NCBI RefSeq assembly: GCF_002902905.1 | Contig: NZ_CP026124.1 | Location: 1-64,000, forward strand | Length of the DNA: 64,000 nucleotides | From: Achromobacter sp. AONIH1 | GTDB lineage: Bacteria > Pseudomonadota > Gammaproteobacteria > Burkholderiales > Burkholderiaceae_B | Direction of reading: 5' to 3' | Shown here: piece after piece, positions 1 through 9,293 of the stretch | How positions within the stretch are numbered: position 1 is the stretch's first letter | How the letters are laid out: each line of letters opens with the position of its first letter | Position numbers and translations under genes: made by a program | Notes under the pieces: model-generated | What the model was told of the DNA's origin: nothing | The model's database searches: none | What the model saw: only the letters and a program-made list of their open reading frames with translations

Positions 1-585
1 CTGGGACCGTTCGCCTTGCAGATGGGGCTGGTCAGCCTGCAGCGGCTGGACCCGGTGCGCATCGCCATGCCCGAGATCGCCAAACTGCAATCCGAGATCG
101 GCCACACGCTGGGCATCGCCGTGCTGGGCTCGCACGGCCCGACCATGATCCACATGACCGAGGCCAGCTATCCGGTGCACGTGAACATGCGCAAGGGCAC
201 GGTCATGTCCATGCTGCACACCGCCACCGGGCTGGTGTTCGCCGCCTGGCTGCCGCCCAAGGTCAGCGAGCACTACATCGCCCGCGAAGAGGGCGACACC
301 GCCGTCATCGCCAGCCTGACGCCGCCGCGCAAGGCCTCGCGCGCCAACGTCGAGGCGCAGCTGGCCGACATCCGCGTGCACGGCATGGCGCGCGCGCTGG
401 GCAATCCGCTGCCCGGCGTGGACGCGCTGTCGGTGCCGGTGTTCGACAGCACCGGCAACATCGCGCTGGCGCTGACCAGCCTGGGCCCGACCGGGCTGTT
501 CGACGTGGCCTGGGACGGCAGCATCGCCCGGCCGCTGCTGGCCTGCGCGCAGGAGATCTCGCGCAAGCTGGGCTATCGCGGCTGA
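1..585 (+). CDS. IclR-family transcriptional regulator, C-terminal part
   Basis: The reading frame is open from the first base of the window, so the gene begins upstream; 194 residues and the stop are visible. These residues resemble the IclR effector-binding (GAF-like) domain: a segment beginning LGIAVLGSHGPTMIHMTEAS, then a motif around TATGLVFAAWLP, and near the end the typical small-residue strand VDALSVPVFDSTGNIALALT. The winged-helix DNA-binding half lies outside the window. Members of this family bind small metabolites and repress or activate nearby catabolic or transport genes. The phosphonate-type importer starts 180 bp downstream in the same orientation and may be a target, but this is inference from position only. 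Confidence 0.85.
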   Translation: MGPFALQMGLVSLQRLDPVRIAMPEIAKLQSEIGHTLGIAVLGSHGPTMIHMTEASYPVHVNMRKGTVMSMLHTATGLVFAAWLPPKVSEHYIAREEGDTAVIASLTPPRKASRANVEAQLADIRVHGMARALGNPLPGVDALSVPVFDSTGNIALALTSLGPTGLFDVAWDGSIARPLLACAQEISRKLGYRG

Positions 586-656
586 CCTGCCGGCCACGAG
601 CAAAAGCGAACACGAACCGAACAAGGCGAACAAAAGCCGAAAAGAAAGGCAGGGAC

Positions 657-739
657 TTTCCCAAGTGTGAGCCCTCTTTCCCAAGTGTGAGCCCTCTTCT
701 TCCATGTTTGAATTCAGATTGAATTCAGTGACAAGTCAC
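657..739 (+). repeat. Tandem and inverted repeats in the phnD leader
   Basis: Three repeat structures sit between the IclR gene and phnD. A perfect 20-bp unit, TTTCCCAAGTGTGAGCCCTC, occurs twice head-to-tail (657-676 and 677-696). The 10-mer TTGAATTCAG occurs twice (708-717 and 719-728) with an 11-bp period, about one helical turn. Immediately after is the inverted repeat GTGAC-AA-GTCAC (728-739). The layout looks like an array of regulator sites in front of the transporter operon; which protein binds is unknown. I see no recognisable Pho box. Confidence 0.6.
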
Positions 740-765
740 ATAGACATAGAAAGAGGAGACACACG

Positions 766-1764
766 ATGCACGCCTTGCGCCTGCTGCAAACGGCCGCGCT
801 GGCCGCGTTCGCCCTGGGCGCGTCCGCCGCGCAAGCCGCCGACGCCTGCCCCAACCGGGGCGACCTGGACCAGATGTACTGCGACGCCAACAAGGACCTG
901 GTGGCCGACACGCCCACCGATCCGGCCAAGCTGAAGACCCCGTCCACCCTGGTGTTCACCTACACGCCGGTGGAAGATCCGGCGGTCTATGAAGACATCT
1001 TCAAGCCCTTCACCAAGCACCTGTCGGAATGCACCGGCAAGCGCGTGGTGTTCTACCAGGTGCAGAGCAACGCCGCCGAGATCGAGGCCATGCGCTCGGG
1101 CCGCCTGCACGTGGGCGGCTTCTCCACCGGCCCGACCGCCTTCGCGGTCAACATCGCCGGCGCCGTGCCTTTCGCGGTCAAGGGCTATGCCGACGGCTTC
1201 CAGGGCTACAACCTGATCGTCATCGTCAAGAAGGAAAGCCCGTACCAGAAGCTGACCGACCTGAAGGGCAAGAAGCTGGCGCACACCGCGCCCTCGTCCA
1301 ACTCCGGCCACATGGCGCCGGTGGCCTTGTTCCCGAAGGAAGGGCTGACGCCGGACAAGGACTACAAGGTGATCTTCTCGGGCAAACACGACCAGTCGGT
1401 CATGGGCGTGAACTCCGGCGACTACGACGCCGCCGCCGTGGCCTCGGACGTGTTCAAGCGCATGGTCGAGCGCGGCCAGGTCAAGGAAGCCGATTTCCGC
1501 GTGATCTACCGCAGCGAGAAATTCCCCACCTCGTCCTTCGCCTACGCGCATGACCTGGAGCCGAAGTTCCGCGACCAGATGCTCAAGTGCTTCTACGACT
1601 ACCGCTTCCCGGCGGAGATGTCCAAGGCCTTCGACGGCGCCGACCGCTTCTATCCGGTAACCTACCAGAAGGACTGGGCCATCGTGCGCCAGGTCGCCGA
1701 ATCGGGCGGCGAGAGCTTCAACCGCGCCGCCTACGACCGCGAAACCGCCAAGAGCAAGAAGTAA
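766..1764 (+). CDS. phnD: Phosphonate/phosphite-family ABC transporter substrate-binding protein (PhnD-like)
   Basis: Periplasmic binding protein of 332 residues that should capture the substrate and deliver it to the PhnC/PhnE complex. The first 25 residues form a classical Sec signal peptide ending ASAAQA before ADACPN. The body shows the PhnD fold signature: a strand [12 protein letters not shown], the region [20 protein letters not shown], and [13 protein letters not shown], which resembles the anion-binding serine-rich loop of the family. A good ribosome site (GAGGAG) precedes the ATG by a normal spacing. It is the first gene of phnD-phnC-phnE-phnE. No C-P lyase or phosphonatase gene follows, so the ligand (a phosphonate, phosphite or related anion) cannot be fixed from the window. 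Confidence 0.88.
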   Translation: MHALRLLQTAALAAFALGASAAQAADACPNRGDLDQMYCDANKDLVADTPTDPAKLKTPSTLVFTYTPVEDPAVYEDIFKPFTKHLSECTGKRVVFYQVQSNAAEIEAMRSGRLHVGGFSTGPTAFAVNIAGAVPFAVKGYADGFQGYNLIVIVKKESPYQKLTDLKGKKLAHTAPSSNSGHMAPVALFPKEGLTPDKDYKVIFSGKHDQSVMGVNSGDYDAAAVASDVFKRMVERGQVKEADFRVIYRSEKFPTSSFAYAHDLEPKFRDQMLKCFYDYRFPAEMSKAFDGADRFYPVTYQKDWAIVRQVAESGGESFNRAAYDRETAKSKK

Positions 1765-1769
1765 GCCGC

Positions 1770-2540
1770 ATGAGCACGTCGCTACGCATTTCCGGCCTGG
1801 TGAAGGAATACCGGGCCGGCCGCCCGGTGCTCAACGGCATCGACCTGGAGGTGGCGGGCCAGGGCCTGACCGCCATCATCGGCCCCTCGGGCACCGGCAA
1901 GAGCACGCTCCTGCGCTGCATCAACCGGCTGATCGAGCCGACCCGGGGCGAGATCACGCTGCGGTCGGGGCAGGACTCGGTGGACCTGGCGCGCGTGCGC
2001 GGCGCGGCCCTGCGCCGCGCGCGCCGCCGCATCGGCATGGTGTTCCAGGAATACAACCTGGTCGAGCGCCTGACGGTCATGGAGAACCTGCTGACCGGCC
2101 GGCTCGGCTACACCTCGGCCTTCAAGGCCTGGACCCGCCGCTTCGAGCCCGAGGACATCGAGCACGCCTACCGGCTGCTGGACACCGTGGGCCTGGCCGG
2201 CTTCGCCGACCAGCGCGCCGACGCGCTGTCGGGCGGCCAGCGCCAGCGCGTGGGCATCGCCCGCGCGCTGATGCAGCGCCCGCAGCTGCTGCTGGCCGAC
2301 GAGCCGACCTCGTCGCTGGATCCCAAGACCTCGGTCGAGATCATGGAACTGCTGGCGGCGCAGGGCGACGCCAGCGGCATCCCCGTCATCGTCAACATCC
2401 ACGACGTGGAGCTGGCCCGACGCTACGCCACGCGCATCGTCGGCATGTCCGGCGGCAGCGTGGTCTACGACGGCGACGGACAGGGCCTGGACGCCGCCAT
2501 GCTCAAGACCATCTACGGAGGCGAGTCTTGGCTGGAATGA
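1770..2540 (+). CDS. phnC: Phosphonate-type ABC transporter ATP-binding protein
   Basis: ATPase of 256 residues powering the importer. Visible motifs are Walker [10 protein letters not shown] (residues 38-46), Q-loop Gln93, signature LSGGQ (153-157), Walker B LLLADEP (173-179) and switch His211. An open frame extends further upstream but overlaps phnD out of frame; the ATG at 1770, 5 bp after the phnD stop, gives the normal PhnC length and N-terminus. Its 3' end overlaps the start of the first permease, indicating translational coupling in one transcript. Confidence 0.92.
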   Translation: MSTSLRISGLVKEYRAGRPVLNGIDLEVAGQGLTAIIGPSGTGKSTLLRCINRLIEPTRGEITLRSGQDSVDLARVRGAALRRARRRIGMVFQEYNLVERLTVMENLLTGRLGYTSAFKAWTRRFEPEDIEHAYRLLDTVGLAGFADQRADALSGGQRQRVGIARALMQRPQLLLADEPTSSLDPKTSVEIMELLAAQGDASGIPVIVNIHDVELARRYATRIVGMSGGSVVYDGDGQGLDAAMLKTIYGGESWLE

Positions 2541-3454
2541 TTCCGCAGCGGGGCGCCCGCCCCTTCGCCCTGTCCGGCCGCGTCAAGGCCGGCGCGGTCC
2601 TGCTGCTGCTCTACACGCTGTACGCGGGCGCGCAGCTGGACTTCAGCTGGAACCGCTTCGAGACCGGGCTGGGCCACGCGTCCACCTTCCTGGCGCGCAT
2701 GTTCCCGCCCAATTTCGAGAAGCCCGCCACGCTGTGGAAGGGCATCGCCGAAAGCCTGGAGATCGCCGTGCTGGCCTCGGTGCTGGGCATCGCCTGCGCG
2801 CTGCCGGTGGGCCTTCTGGGCGCGCGCAACCTGATGCCGGCCTGGGTCTCGTGGCCGGCGCGCGCGCTGGTAGCGCTGTGCCGCGCGCTGCATCCGGTGA
2901 TCGTCGCCATCCTGTTCGTCAAGGCCGTGGGCTTCGGCGCGCTGGCCGGCATCCTGGCGCTGACGGTGGCCTCGATCGGCTTCATCGGCAAGCTGTTCAC
3001 CGAGGCCATCGAGGAGATCTCGCTCAAGCAGGTCGAGGCGGTGCGCGCCACCGGCGCGTCCTTCGGCAACGTGCTCGCCTTCGGCGTGCTGCCGCAGGTG
3101 TTCGCGCGCTTCATCGGCTTCGCCACCTACCAGTTCGATTCCAACCTGCGCAACTCCACCATGGTGGGCATCGTCGGCGCGGGCGGGGTCGGCGGCACGC
3201 TGTTCTCGGCCTTTCAGCGATTTGACTACGACTTCGTCAGCGCCATCCTGCTGACCCTGATCGCCATCATCATGCTGGGCGAGATCCTGGCCGGCTTCGT
3301 GCGCGCGGTGTTCCTGGACAACCTGGGCTTCGACCGCATCCTGCAAGGGCGCTTCGCCGGCGCGCGCGGCCTGGGTTCCGCCCCGACGTCGAATACGGGA
3401 TTGAACACGCGCGGCGCGGCCGCCGTGACGCGCAAGGCGGAGGCGGACGAATGA
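2528..3454 (+). CDS. phnE: Phosphonate-type ABC transporter permease (first PhnE)
   Basis: Inner-membrane permease of up to 308 residues with several hydrophobic segments and the EAA-type cytoplasmic loop [17 protein letters not shown] that contacts the ATPase. Two starts are possible. A TTG at 2528 lies 6 nt after GGAGG (2517-2521) and is preferred by ribosome-site spacing. An ATG at 2537 would overlap the phnC stop as ATGA but sits 15 nt from that site. The 3' end overlaps the second permease by four bases (ATGA at 3451). Two PhnE-like proteins encoded in tandem suggest a heterodimeric channel. Confidence 0.88.
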   Translation: MAGMIPQRGARPFALSGRVKAGAVLLLLYTLYAGAQLDFSWNRFETGLGHASTFLARMFPPNFEKPATLWKGIAESLEIAVLASVLGIACALPVGLLGARNLMPAWVSWPARALVALCRALHPVIVAILFVKAVGFGALAGILALTVASIGFIGKLFTEAIEEISLKQVEAVRATGASFGNVLAFGVLPQVFARFIGFATYQFDSNLRNSTMVGIVGAGGVGGTLFSAFQRFDYDFVSAILLTLIAIIMLGEILAGFVRAVFLDNLGFDRILQGRFAGARGLGSAPTSNTGLNTRGAAAVTRKAEADE

Positions 3455-4272
3455 ACACGCCCGCCACCCTGCGCAACGCCGGCACGCCGCGCGAATGGCA
3501 CCGCTACAGCCTGGGCCAGCGGCTGCTGCGCTTCGCGCTCTACCTGCTGCTGGCGCTGGCCGTCGGCCAGGCCATGCGCGGCGTCGAGATCATCCCGGAG
3601 TTCCTGTACGACGCGCCCGAGCAGATGGCCGACCTGTTCCAGCGCATGTGGCCGGTGGACTGGGCCTATTACCCGGGCGGCGTGCACGCCGCGCTGGTCG
3701 AGACCCTGCACATCGCCACGCTGGGCACCATCCTGTCGGTGATCCTGGCGGTGCCGGTCGGGCTGCTGGCGGCGAACAACCTCACGCCCAGCCGGACCAT
3801 CAATATGCTGGCGCGGCTGATCCTGGTGTCCAGCCGCTCGGTCAACTCGCTGGTCTGGGCGCTGCTGTTCATCGCCATCTTCGGCCCCGGCGCGCTGGCG
3901 GGCACGCTGGCCATCGCCTTCCGTTCGATCGGCTTCGTCGGCAAGCTGGTGGGCGAAGCGGTCGAAGAGGCGCAACGCGGCCCGATCGAGGCCGTGACCG
4001 CCACCGGCGCCAGCAAGTCCGCCGTAATCTGGTACGCCTACTGGCCGCAGATCCGGCCGGCGTTCTGGTCCATCGTGCTGCTGCGCTGGGACATCAACGT
4101 GCGCGAATCCGCCGTGCTCGGCCTGGTCGGCGCCGGCGGCATCGGCATGGCGCTGGACACCGCGCTGAACCTGTTCCAGTGGGACCGCGTGGCCCTGGTG
4201 CTGGCCTCCATCTTCGCGGTCGTGGTGCTGGCCGAGATCCTGATCACGCAGGCGCGCAAACGCATCCTCTGA
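3451..4272 (+). CDS. phnE: Phosphonate-type ABC transporter permease (second PhnE)
   Basis: Second permease, 273 residues, homologous in layout to its upstream neighbour: hydrophobic segments starting around residue 20, the EAA loop EAVTATGASKSAVIWYAYWP, and a conserved GLVGAGGIGMALD stretch near the C-terminus. The ATG overlaps the first phnE stop (ATGA), so the two are probably translated together and assemble as a heterodimer. A strong intrinsic terminator follows within 30 bp, making this the last gene of the operon. Confidence 0.88.
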   Translation: MNTPATLRNAGTPREWHRYSLGQRLLRFALYLLLALAVGQAMRGVEIIPEFLYDAPEQMADLFQRMWPVDWAYYPGGVHAALVETLHIATLGTILSVILAVPVGLLAANNLTPSRTINMLARLILVSSRSVNSLVWALLFIAIFGPGALAGTLAIAFRSIGFVGKLVGEAVEEAQRGPIEAVTATGASKSAVIWYAYWPQIRPAFWSIVLLRWDINVRESAVLGLVGAGGIGMALDTALNLFQWDRVALVLASIFAVVVLAEILITQARKRIL

Positions 4273-4299
4273 CGCCGCCCGCCCCCGCGTTCCTTTGCG

Positions 4300-4325
4300 C
4301 CGCCCGGCAACGGGCGGTTTTTTTT
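4300..4325 (+). terminator. Intrinsic terminator of the phn operon
   Basis: A 7-bp GC stem, CCGCCCG (4300-4306) paired with CGGGCGG (4311-4317), closes on a GCAA tetraloop and is followed directly by eight T residues. This is a textbook Rho-independent terminator just after the second phnE stop. Confidence 0.9.
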
Positions 4326-4450
4326 GCCTGGGTCCGCCGAAGGGCAAGAAGGTCCGCTCGAACGCAGCAAGCGCGCACGCACGCGCCGGATTTTCGCGCG
4401 AGACCGGGCGCTATCATCTGCCTTCCCTCCCCTTGCATGGCAGGCCATCC

Positions 4451-5002
4451 ATGGAATTCCCCGCTTTTGTGTCGGCGCTCAAGGCGTTCTACCAGGACAA
4501 CGATCAGCCGCTGCGGCTCAAGCCCAAGACTACCGAGGCCGACATCGCAGCCGCCGAACAGGAACTGGGCTTCGAGATCGATCCGGCCTTGAAGGCGGCC
4601 TGGCTGGCGGCCAACGGCGGACCGTCGTACAAGCCCGTGTTCGCGCGCCAGGGCTATCTGACGGGCTACGACTTCCTGCCGTTGCAGGACGCGCTCAAGC
4701 AGTGGCGCGGCCTGCGCACCCGCGCGCCGCGCTATGCCGGCTACGGGCAGCCCACGCCGCGCGACCCGCGGATCCAGGACGGCTGGTTCCAGGAAGGCTG
4801 GCTGCCCTTCGCCGGGTTTTCCGCGCCAACCCTGATGCTGATGCTGGACCACACGCCCACGGCGCAAGGCAGGCCGGGGCAGATCATCGCCTTCACGCAC
4901 GATCCGGATTCCATCGACTACGTGTGCGTGGACTTCCCCACCCTGCTGGCGCAGACGCTGGAGCAGATCGAGGAAGATCCCGAGGATTTCCTGGAAGGCT
5001 GA
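4451..5002 (+). CDS. SMI1/KNR4-family protein
   Basis: Cytoplasmic protein of 183 residues. The N-terminal half shows the SMI1/KNR4 pattern: TTEADIAAAEQELGFEIDPA followed by a short linker and AAWLAANGG, and later a conserved WLPFAGF segment and FTHDPDSIDYVC. Bacterial members are often immunity proteins for polymorphic toxins or stand-alone housekeeping proteins. No toxin gene is visible beside it, so an immunity role is unsupported here. The ATG at 4451 is chosen because the upstream extension is Arg/Ala-rich read-through of the preceding terminator. An acidic C-terminal tail (EQIEEDPEDFLEG) ends the protein. Confidence 0.75.
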   Translation: MEFPAFVSALKAFYQDNDQPLRLKPKTTEADIAAAEQELGFEIDPALKAAWLAANGGPSYKPVFARQGYLTGYDFLPLQDALKQWRGLRTRAPRYAGYGQPTPRDPRIQDGWFQEGWLPFAGFSAPTLMLMLDHTPTAQGRPGQIIAFTHDPDSIDYVCVDFPTLLAQTLEQIEEDPEDFLEG

Positions 5003-5030
5003 ATCCGTGCGACGGCCCTTGTGTACGGAC

Positions 5031-5058
5031 GGCTCGCGCCGCCTGGACGGCGCGAGCC
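5031..5058. terminator. Stem-loop between convergent genes
   Basis: An 11-bp perfect stem, GGCTCGCGCCG (5031-5041) and CGGCGCGAGCC (5048-5058), with a 6-nt loop, lies between the convergent SMI1/KNR4 gene and the autotransporter gene. There is no T-tract on either side, so it may work as a weak bidirectional terminator or as a 3'-end protecting hairpin. Confidence 0.55.
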
Positions 5059-5066
5059 TGCCGCGC

Positions 5067-8000
5067 CTAGAAACGAACGGTCAGGTTCGCGCGCACGCCA
5101 TGGTCCCGCGCCGACCCCGATAGCAGACCCTGATAGGCCAGGCCGACGCGGGTCTTGCGAGTGGCCTGCAGATCCAGGCCGGCCTCGATCACCGCGCTGT
5201 TCCTGGCGAGCGCCACGCCCGCCACCGTGAAGGATTCGCCCGCGGAGAACGCTTGCGTGGCCCGCGGCTTCACATCGCCCGTGGCGTGACGCCATCCCAG
5301 CGATCCCCGCAGCGCGGCCTGCGCACCGCCCAGTTCGAAGCGCGACGTGGCCCGCGCGCCCAGGGTCGAGAAGATCGTCTCGCTCGTCAGGCCTGCCGCA
5401 TGCAGCGCGGCCGCGCCGCCGCTCTCGCGATAGCCGCCGGTGCGCAGATTGACGTAAGCCAGGTTGACGAAGGGTTCCAGCGCGACGACGGACAGGTCGA
5501 TGCGATAGCTCAGGTCCGCGTAGGCCTGGGCGCTGCGGCCGTCATAGCCGGCCTTGAGACGGTCGGAGAAACCGGGCATGGCGACCGAGCGACGGGTGGC
5601 GATGTCGTGCCAGCTGTAGGCCACGCCGCCGCGCAGGCCCAGCGCGCCCCATTGGCCGCCGCCGTAGGCGCCCAGATGGTAGTTGTCGCTGCGGCCCGAC
5701 GACGCGCGGTCGTTCACATCGAAATCGCTGCGGCTGTAGCCGGCCATCACGCCGACCCGCCAGGTCTGGGCGAGCGGCGCGTCCAGCCCCATCAGGAAGC
5801 CGCCGCTGGAACGCTTGAGCGCGGCCGCGTTGCCGTCGCCGTCGGTCCGGCTCCAGGCGCCCAGGCCCTGGATCCAGCTGGCCGGCCCATACGCGCCTTC
5901 CTGCGCGCCGGTTGCCAGCGTCCCCGCATCATTCCCGGCGACGGCCAGCAGGGGCGAGGAACGCGCGCCGTCGGCGGCCACGCGCAGACGGTCGCTCATG
6001 GCATCGCGCAGATAGCGGCTGTCCTGCAACAGCATGGTCTTGGCCGAGGCGTGCAGTTCGCCGGACAACTGATCGAAACCCGCATGCAGCAGCGCCGGAT
6101 CGTCCGGCAGGCGCACCACGGCGTCATACAGCCGGTTGCCGCTGCCCATGCCGATGCTGTCGATGGCGGCGGCCGCGGCGCGCTGGTTGCGCGTCGCCCC
6201 CGTCCAGGCCATGCGGGTATCGTTGCGCGCCAGGCTCAGCGATACGCGGCCGGCGCCGTAATCGTAGGCCAGGCTCGGCGTCAGGAAGGCGAAGTCGGAG
6301 GACACGGCATCGAAGCGGCCGGACAGCGTGCCGCGCACTTCCATGATGGAGTAGCTGGCATTCAGCGCATAGTCGCCCTGGGCGCCGACATGCGCCACCG
6401 CGCCGCCATTGAGCGTGGCGTTGCCGCTGACGCGGACCAGGTCCGCGCCGGCGCCAGCCGGATCGGTTTCGACCACGAGACGCGCGCCACGCTGCATAAC
6501 CAGATCGCCGTCGATGGTCAGCGCGCCGATGGAGTTGCCGGGCGACAGGACGCCGCCGGCGCCGACCGTCACGCGCGAGCCCGCGCCCGCGCCTATCGTC
6601 CCGTTGCCGCCCAGCACGCCGCCAGCGCCCACGTCTAGCGAACCGCCCAGCCGGCCGTTGATCGCCAGCCGGCCGCCGTTGACGAGCGTGCGGCCGGTGA
6701 AGCCGGCGCCATCGCCCTTCAGGTCGAGCACGCCCTCGCCGGCCTTGATGAGATCGCCGCCGCCGGACAACACCCCTGTAAGGCCCAGCGTGGTGTTGGC
6801 GGCGACGTCGAAGCCGCCAGATTGCGTCACCATAATGGCGCGCGCCGTATCGAACGACGTCGTGGTCGCCAGCGTGCCGCCGTTGAGCGCCAGCCCCCCA
6901 GCGGCGTCGCCCAGGTTGGCGTCGCGCTCGACCTGCAAGGTGCCGCCCGAGACCGTCGTGCCGCCGCTGTAGGTATTGGCGCCGCTCAGCACCAGCGTCC
7001 CGGCGCCGGCCTTGGTCAGCGTGGTTCCGTTCCAGCCGGTCGCGGCATTGGCGGCCTGGTCGGCCAGCGCCGCGCCGACCGTGAAGCGATCCGTGGCGTT
7101 GGCCAGCGTGAACGTGCCATGCGCCAGGTTGTTGCCGGCGGTCCAGGCCAGGCCGTAGCGGGCCAGGTACTGCAACGTGTCCGCCGACTTGCGCGTGTTG
7201 ACGCTCAGGTAGTCCACGGCGCCGGCGAAGCCGCCGGTGCTGATCCTGGCGAAGTCACCGTTGATGCCGCCGGCGGTGTCGATCAGCACGACCTCGGCCG
7301 GGCTGGCGCTGTCGACGCCGCCCAGCCGGAAGGTCACGTCGGCGCCGAGCGTCACCGTGTTGGCGCGCAGCGGCGCGCCGTTGGCGCCGGCGGTGAGGTC
7401 GAGAGTGGTGTGGTCGGCCATGCCGATATCGCCCGTCGCCCCCAACGTCGCCGGCCCCTGCACCGCCAGCGTGCTGCCCGCGCCCGACACCTTCAGGTCG
7501 CCGGCCAGCCTGCTGGCCGCGCCAGAGGCGCCATCGCCATACTGCAGCGTCCCGCCCGTCACTTGCGCCGAACCGCCCAGCTGTCCCAGCACCACCAGTT
7601 TGCCGCCAGACACCGTGGTCTTGCCCAGGAAGGCGCCATTGGCGCCCGCCAGGAACGTGGTGCCGGCGATCTGGTTCAGGCTGTGCGCGCCGCTGCCCGT
7701 GCTCAGCAACCGTGTCGCGAACCGGTAGGCGGTATCGGTATGGTTGAAGCTCAGCGTGGCGATGCCCGCGCCGAACTGGACCGCGCTGGCGTTGAGCGTG
7801 CCCGCACCCGTAGCCGGCTGGCCCGGAGCCGCGCCGATATTGAGGGTGCCGCGGGTGGGAAAGATCAGGAACCGGTCCGGCGCCAGCGACACGATCCCCG
7901 TGCCGGCGGCGCCGACGTTGACAGCGCCGCCTTGCCCGATCGTCAGGGTGCCCGCGCCCGTTCCCACGCCGAAGCCCAGGATCATCGCACCGCTGTTGTT

Positions 8001-9293
8001 CCAGGTGGAACCGGCGCCGCGCACCACGACTTCACCGTTGCCGCTCATGCTGCCCACATAGCTGTCGCGGTTCGAGACGGTGCCGCCCGACTCGATACTC
8101 AGGGTGCCCTGGCCGGATACGTCGCCCACCCTGAGCTCGCCGGCATTGGCCCAGGTCGAACCGCGCCCCGACACCAGGAAATCGCCGCTGCCGTTCTGTT
8201 GGCGCCCGACGACGCCGTCGACGCTGGCGACATACCCTCCCGCCAGGACTGACACGCCGCCCTTGCCACCCTCTGAGCCGACCAGCAGCGCCGCGCGATT
8301 GTTCCAGAGCGCCCCCACATCCGAAACCGTCACGGTCGCCGCGCCATTCTGCCGCGCATCGACCGTGGCGAAATGATTCGAGACCGTGCCTTGGTAATAG
8401 ATATTCAGATTGCCGGGCCCGCTGCCGCCAACGAACAGGTTGCCTGTCAGTGCCCAGGTCGCGCCGGTGTTGTACACGTTGACCCGGGCCGAGGCGCCAG
8501 GCGCCGCGCCGGCGTCGATCCGGCCTGTCTCGGTGCCCAGTATGTTGGTGATCAGCAGGGATCCGCCCGTGACGGTGGTATCGCCGTCGAACCGCGAACT
8601 GTCGCCCAGCAATAACGTGATGCCGGCGTAGTGATTGAGTTGGTGCTGCCCCGCCTGTTGGCTGTTCAGGGCGGGCGCGAAACTATGGGCCCCCGTCGAA
8701 TTGAAGTTCAGCGTGCCGCGGCCCGCGCCGAAGCGCACCTCCGATGCGATCAGGATGCCGGCGGCATCGACGGCCGCGCCGCCGGGCGCGCTGCCGATGT
8801 TGATGACGCCGACCGCGTCGCGATTGCTGGCCAGCTCGACACCCCCCTGGCCATTGGCGCCCGCCGAGACCATGCCTTGATTGGCGAGCATCAGCGTGCC
8901 GCTGCCGTTGGCGCCGACGACCAGGCGGCCGTTGACCTCCCAGGACGCGCCCAGGCCCGAGACCGTCGCCGTGCCCACGCCGTCCGGCGTCGCTCCCAAC
9001 CAGCCGCTGGCGCTGCGCACGATCGTCGCCGGGGACTCGATCAGCAGCGAACCGAACGCGGCATTGCCTATGACCAGGTCATTGGAGTCGTTCCAGTTCA
9101 CCGCAGGTGTCACGTCGCCAATCGCCACCGCACCGGCCAGCGCCTGTGCGGCAGGCGTGGCGCTGGCCGCCGCCAATACGGCCACCAGCGCCACGCCGCG
9201 CGAACGGCTCTTGCCCCGCCCCCGGGCGTGCTCGCCGGCCACCCGCCACTGGCCGGTGCCTCGGTTCAGGACGATGCGATACGCGCGGTTCAT
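5067..9293 (-). CDS. Autotransporter (type Va) with repeat-rich passenger
   Basis: Surface protein of 1408 residues. The start at 9293 gives an extended signal peptide region (ESPR), MNRAYRIVLNRGTGQWRVAG, followed by a hydrophobic core and an AQA cleavage region. AGAGAGGG upstream supports this start; the open frame continues 54 codons further without features. The first half of the passenger carries repeats of the type GTLTIGQGGAV (T5SS/PEP-CTERM-associated repeat style). A PATR-like block LVLSGANTYSGGTTVSGG follows near residue 810. The last 270 or so residues form the outer-membrane beta-barrel, starting near PASWIQGLGAW and ending in the C-terminal LTVRF signature. No protease triad or RGD motif was seen, so an adhesin-like beta-helix is the simplest reading. 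Confidence 0.9.
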   Translation of the reverse strand: MNRAYRIVLNRGTGQWRVAGEHARGRGKSRSRGVALVAVLAAASATPAAQALAGAVAIGDVTPAVNWNDSNDLVIGNAAFGSLLIESPATIVRSASGWLGATPDGVGTATVSGLGASWEVNGRLVVGANGSGTLMLANQGMVSAGANGQGGVELASNRDAVGVINIGSAPGGAAVDAAGILIASEVRFGAGRGTLNFNSTGAHSFAPALNSQQAGQHQLNHYAGITLLLGDSSRFDGDTTVTGGSLLITNILGTETGRIDAGAAPGASARVNVYNTGATWALTGNLFVGGSGPGNLNIYYQGTVSNHFATVDARQNGAATVTVSDVGALWNNRAALLVGSEGGKGGVSVLAGGYVASVDGVVGRQQNGSGDFLVSGRGSTWANAGELRVGDVSGQGTLSIESGGTVSNRDSYVGSMSGNGEVVVRGAGSTWNNSGAMILGFGVGTGAGTLTIGQGGAVNVGAAGTGIVSLAPDRFLIFPTRGTLNIGAAPGQPATGAGTLNASAVQFGAGIATLSFNHTDTAYRFATRLLSTGSGAHSLNQIAGTTFLAGANGAFLGKTTVSGGKLVVLGQLGGSAQVTGGTLQYGDGASGAASRLAGDLKVSGAGSTLAVQGPATLGATGDIGMADHTTLDLTAGANGAPLRANTVTLGADVTFRLGGVDSASPAEVVLIDTAGGINGDFARISTGGFAGAVDYLSVNTRKSADTLQYLARYGLAWTAGNNLAHGTFTLANATDRFTVGAALADQAANAATGWNGTTLTKAGAGTLVLSGANTYSGGTTVSGGTLQVERDANLGDAAGGLALNGGTLATTTSFDTARAIMVTQSGGFDVAANTTLGLTGVLSGGGDLIKAGEGVLDLKGDGAGFTGRTLVNGGRLAINGRLGGSLDVGAGGVLGGNGTIGAGAGSRVTVGAGGVLSPGNSIGALTIDGDLVMQRGARLVVETDPAGAGADLVRVSGNATLNGGAVAHVGAQGDYALNASYSIMEVRGTLSGRFDAVSSDFAFLTPSLAYDYGAGRVSLSLARNDTRMAWTGATRNQRAAAAAIDSIGMGSGNRLYDAVVRLPDDPALLHAGFDQLSGELHASAKTMLLQDSRYLRDAMSDRLRVAADGARSSPLLAVAGNDAGTLATGAQEGAYGPASWIQGLGAWSRTDGDGNAAALKRSSGGFLMGLDAPLAQTWRVGVMAGYSRSDFDVNDRASSGRSDNYHLGAYGGGQWGALGLRGGVAYSWHDIATRRSVAMPGFSDRLKAGYDGRSAQAYADLSYRIDLSVVALEPFVNLAYVNLRTGGYRESGGAAALHAAGLTSETIFSTLGARATSRFELGGAQAALRGSLGWRHATGDVKPRATQAFSAGESFTVAGVALARNSAVIEAGLDLQATRKTRVGLAYQGLLSGSARDHGVRANLTVRF

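Noticed and set aside
586..765. A Pho box before phnD
   Set aside because: No tandem CTGTCAT-like 7-mers with 4-nt spacers were found; the repeats there are different.
4451..5002. SMI1/KNR4 protein as immunity to the neighbouring autotransporter or a toxin
   Set aside because: The autotransporter is convergent, lacks a toxin tip, and no polymorphic toxin is seen.
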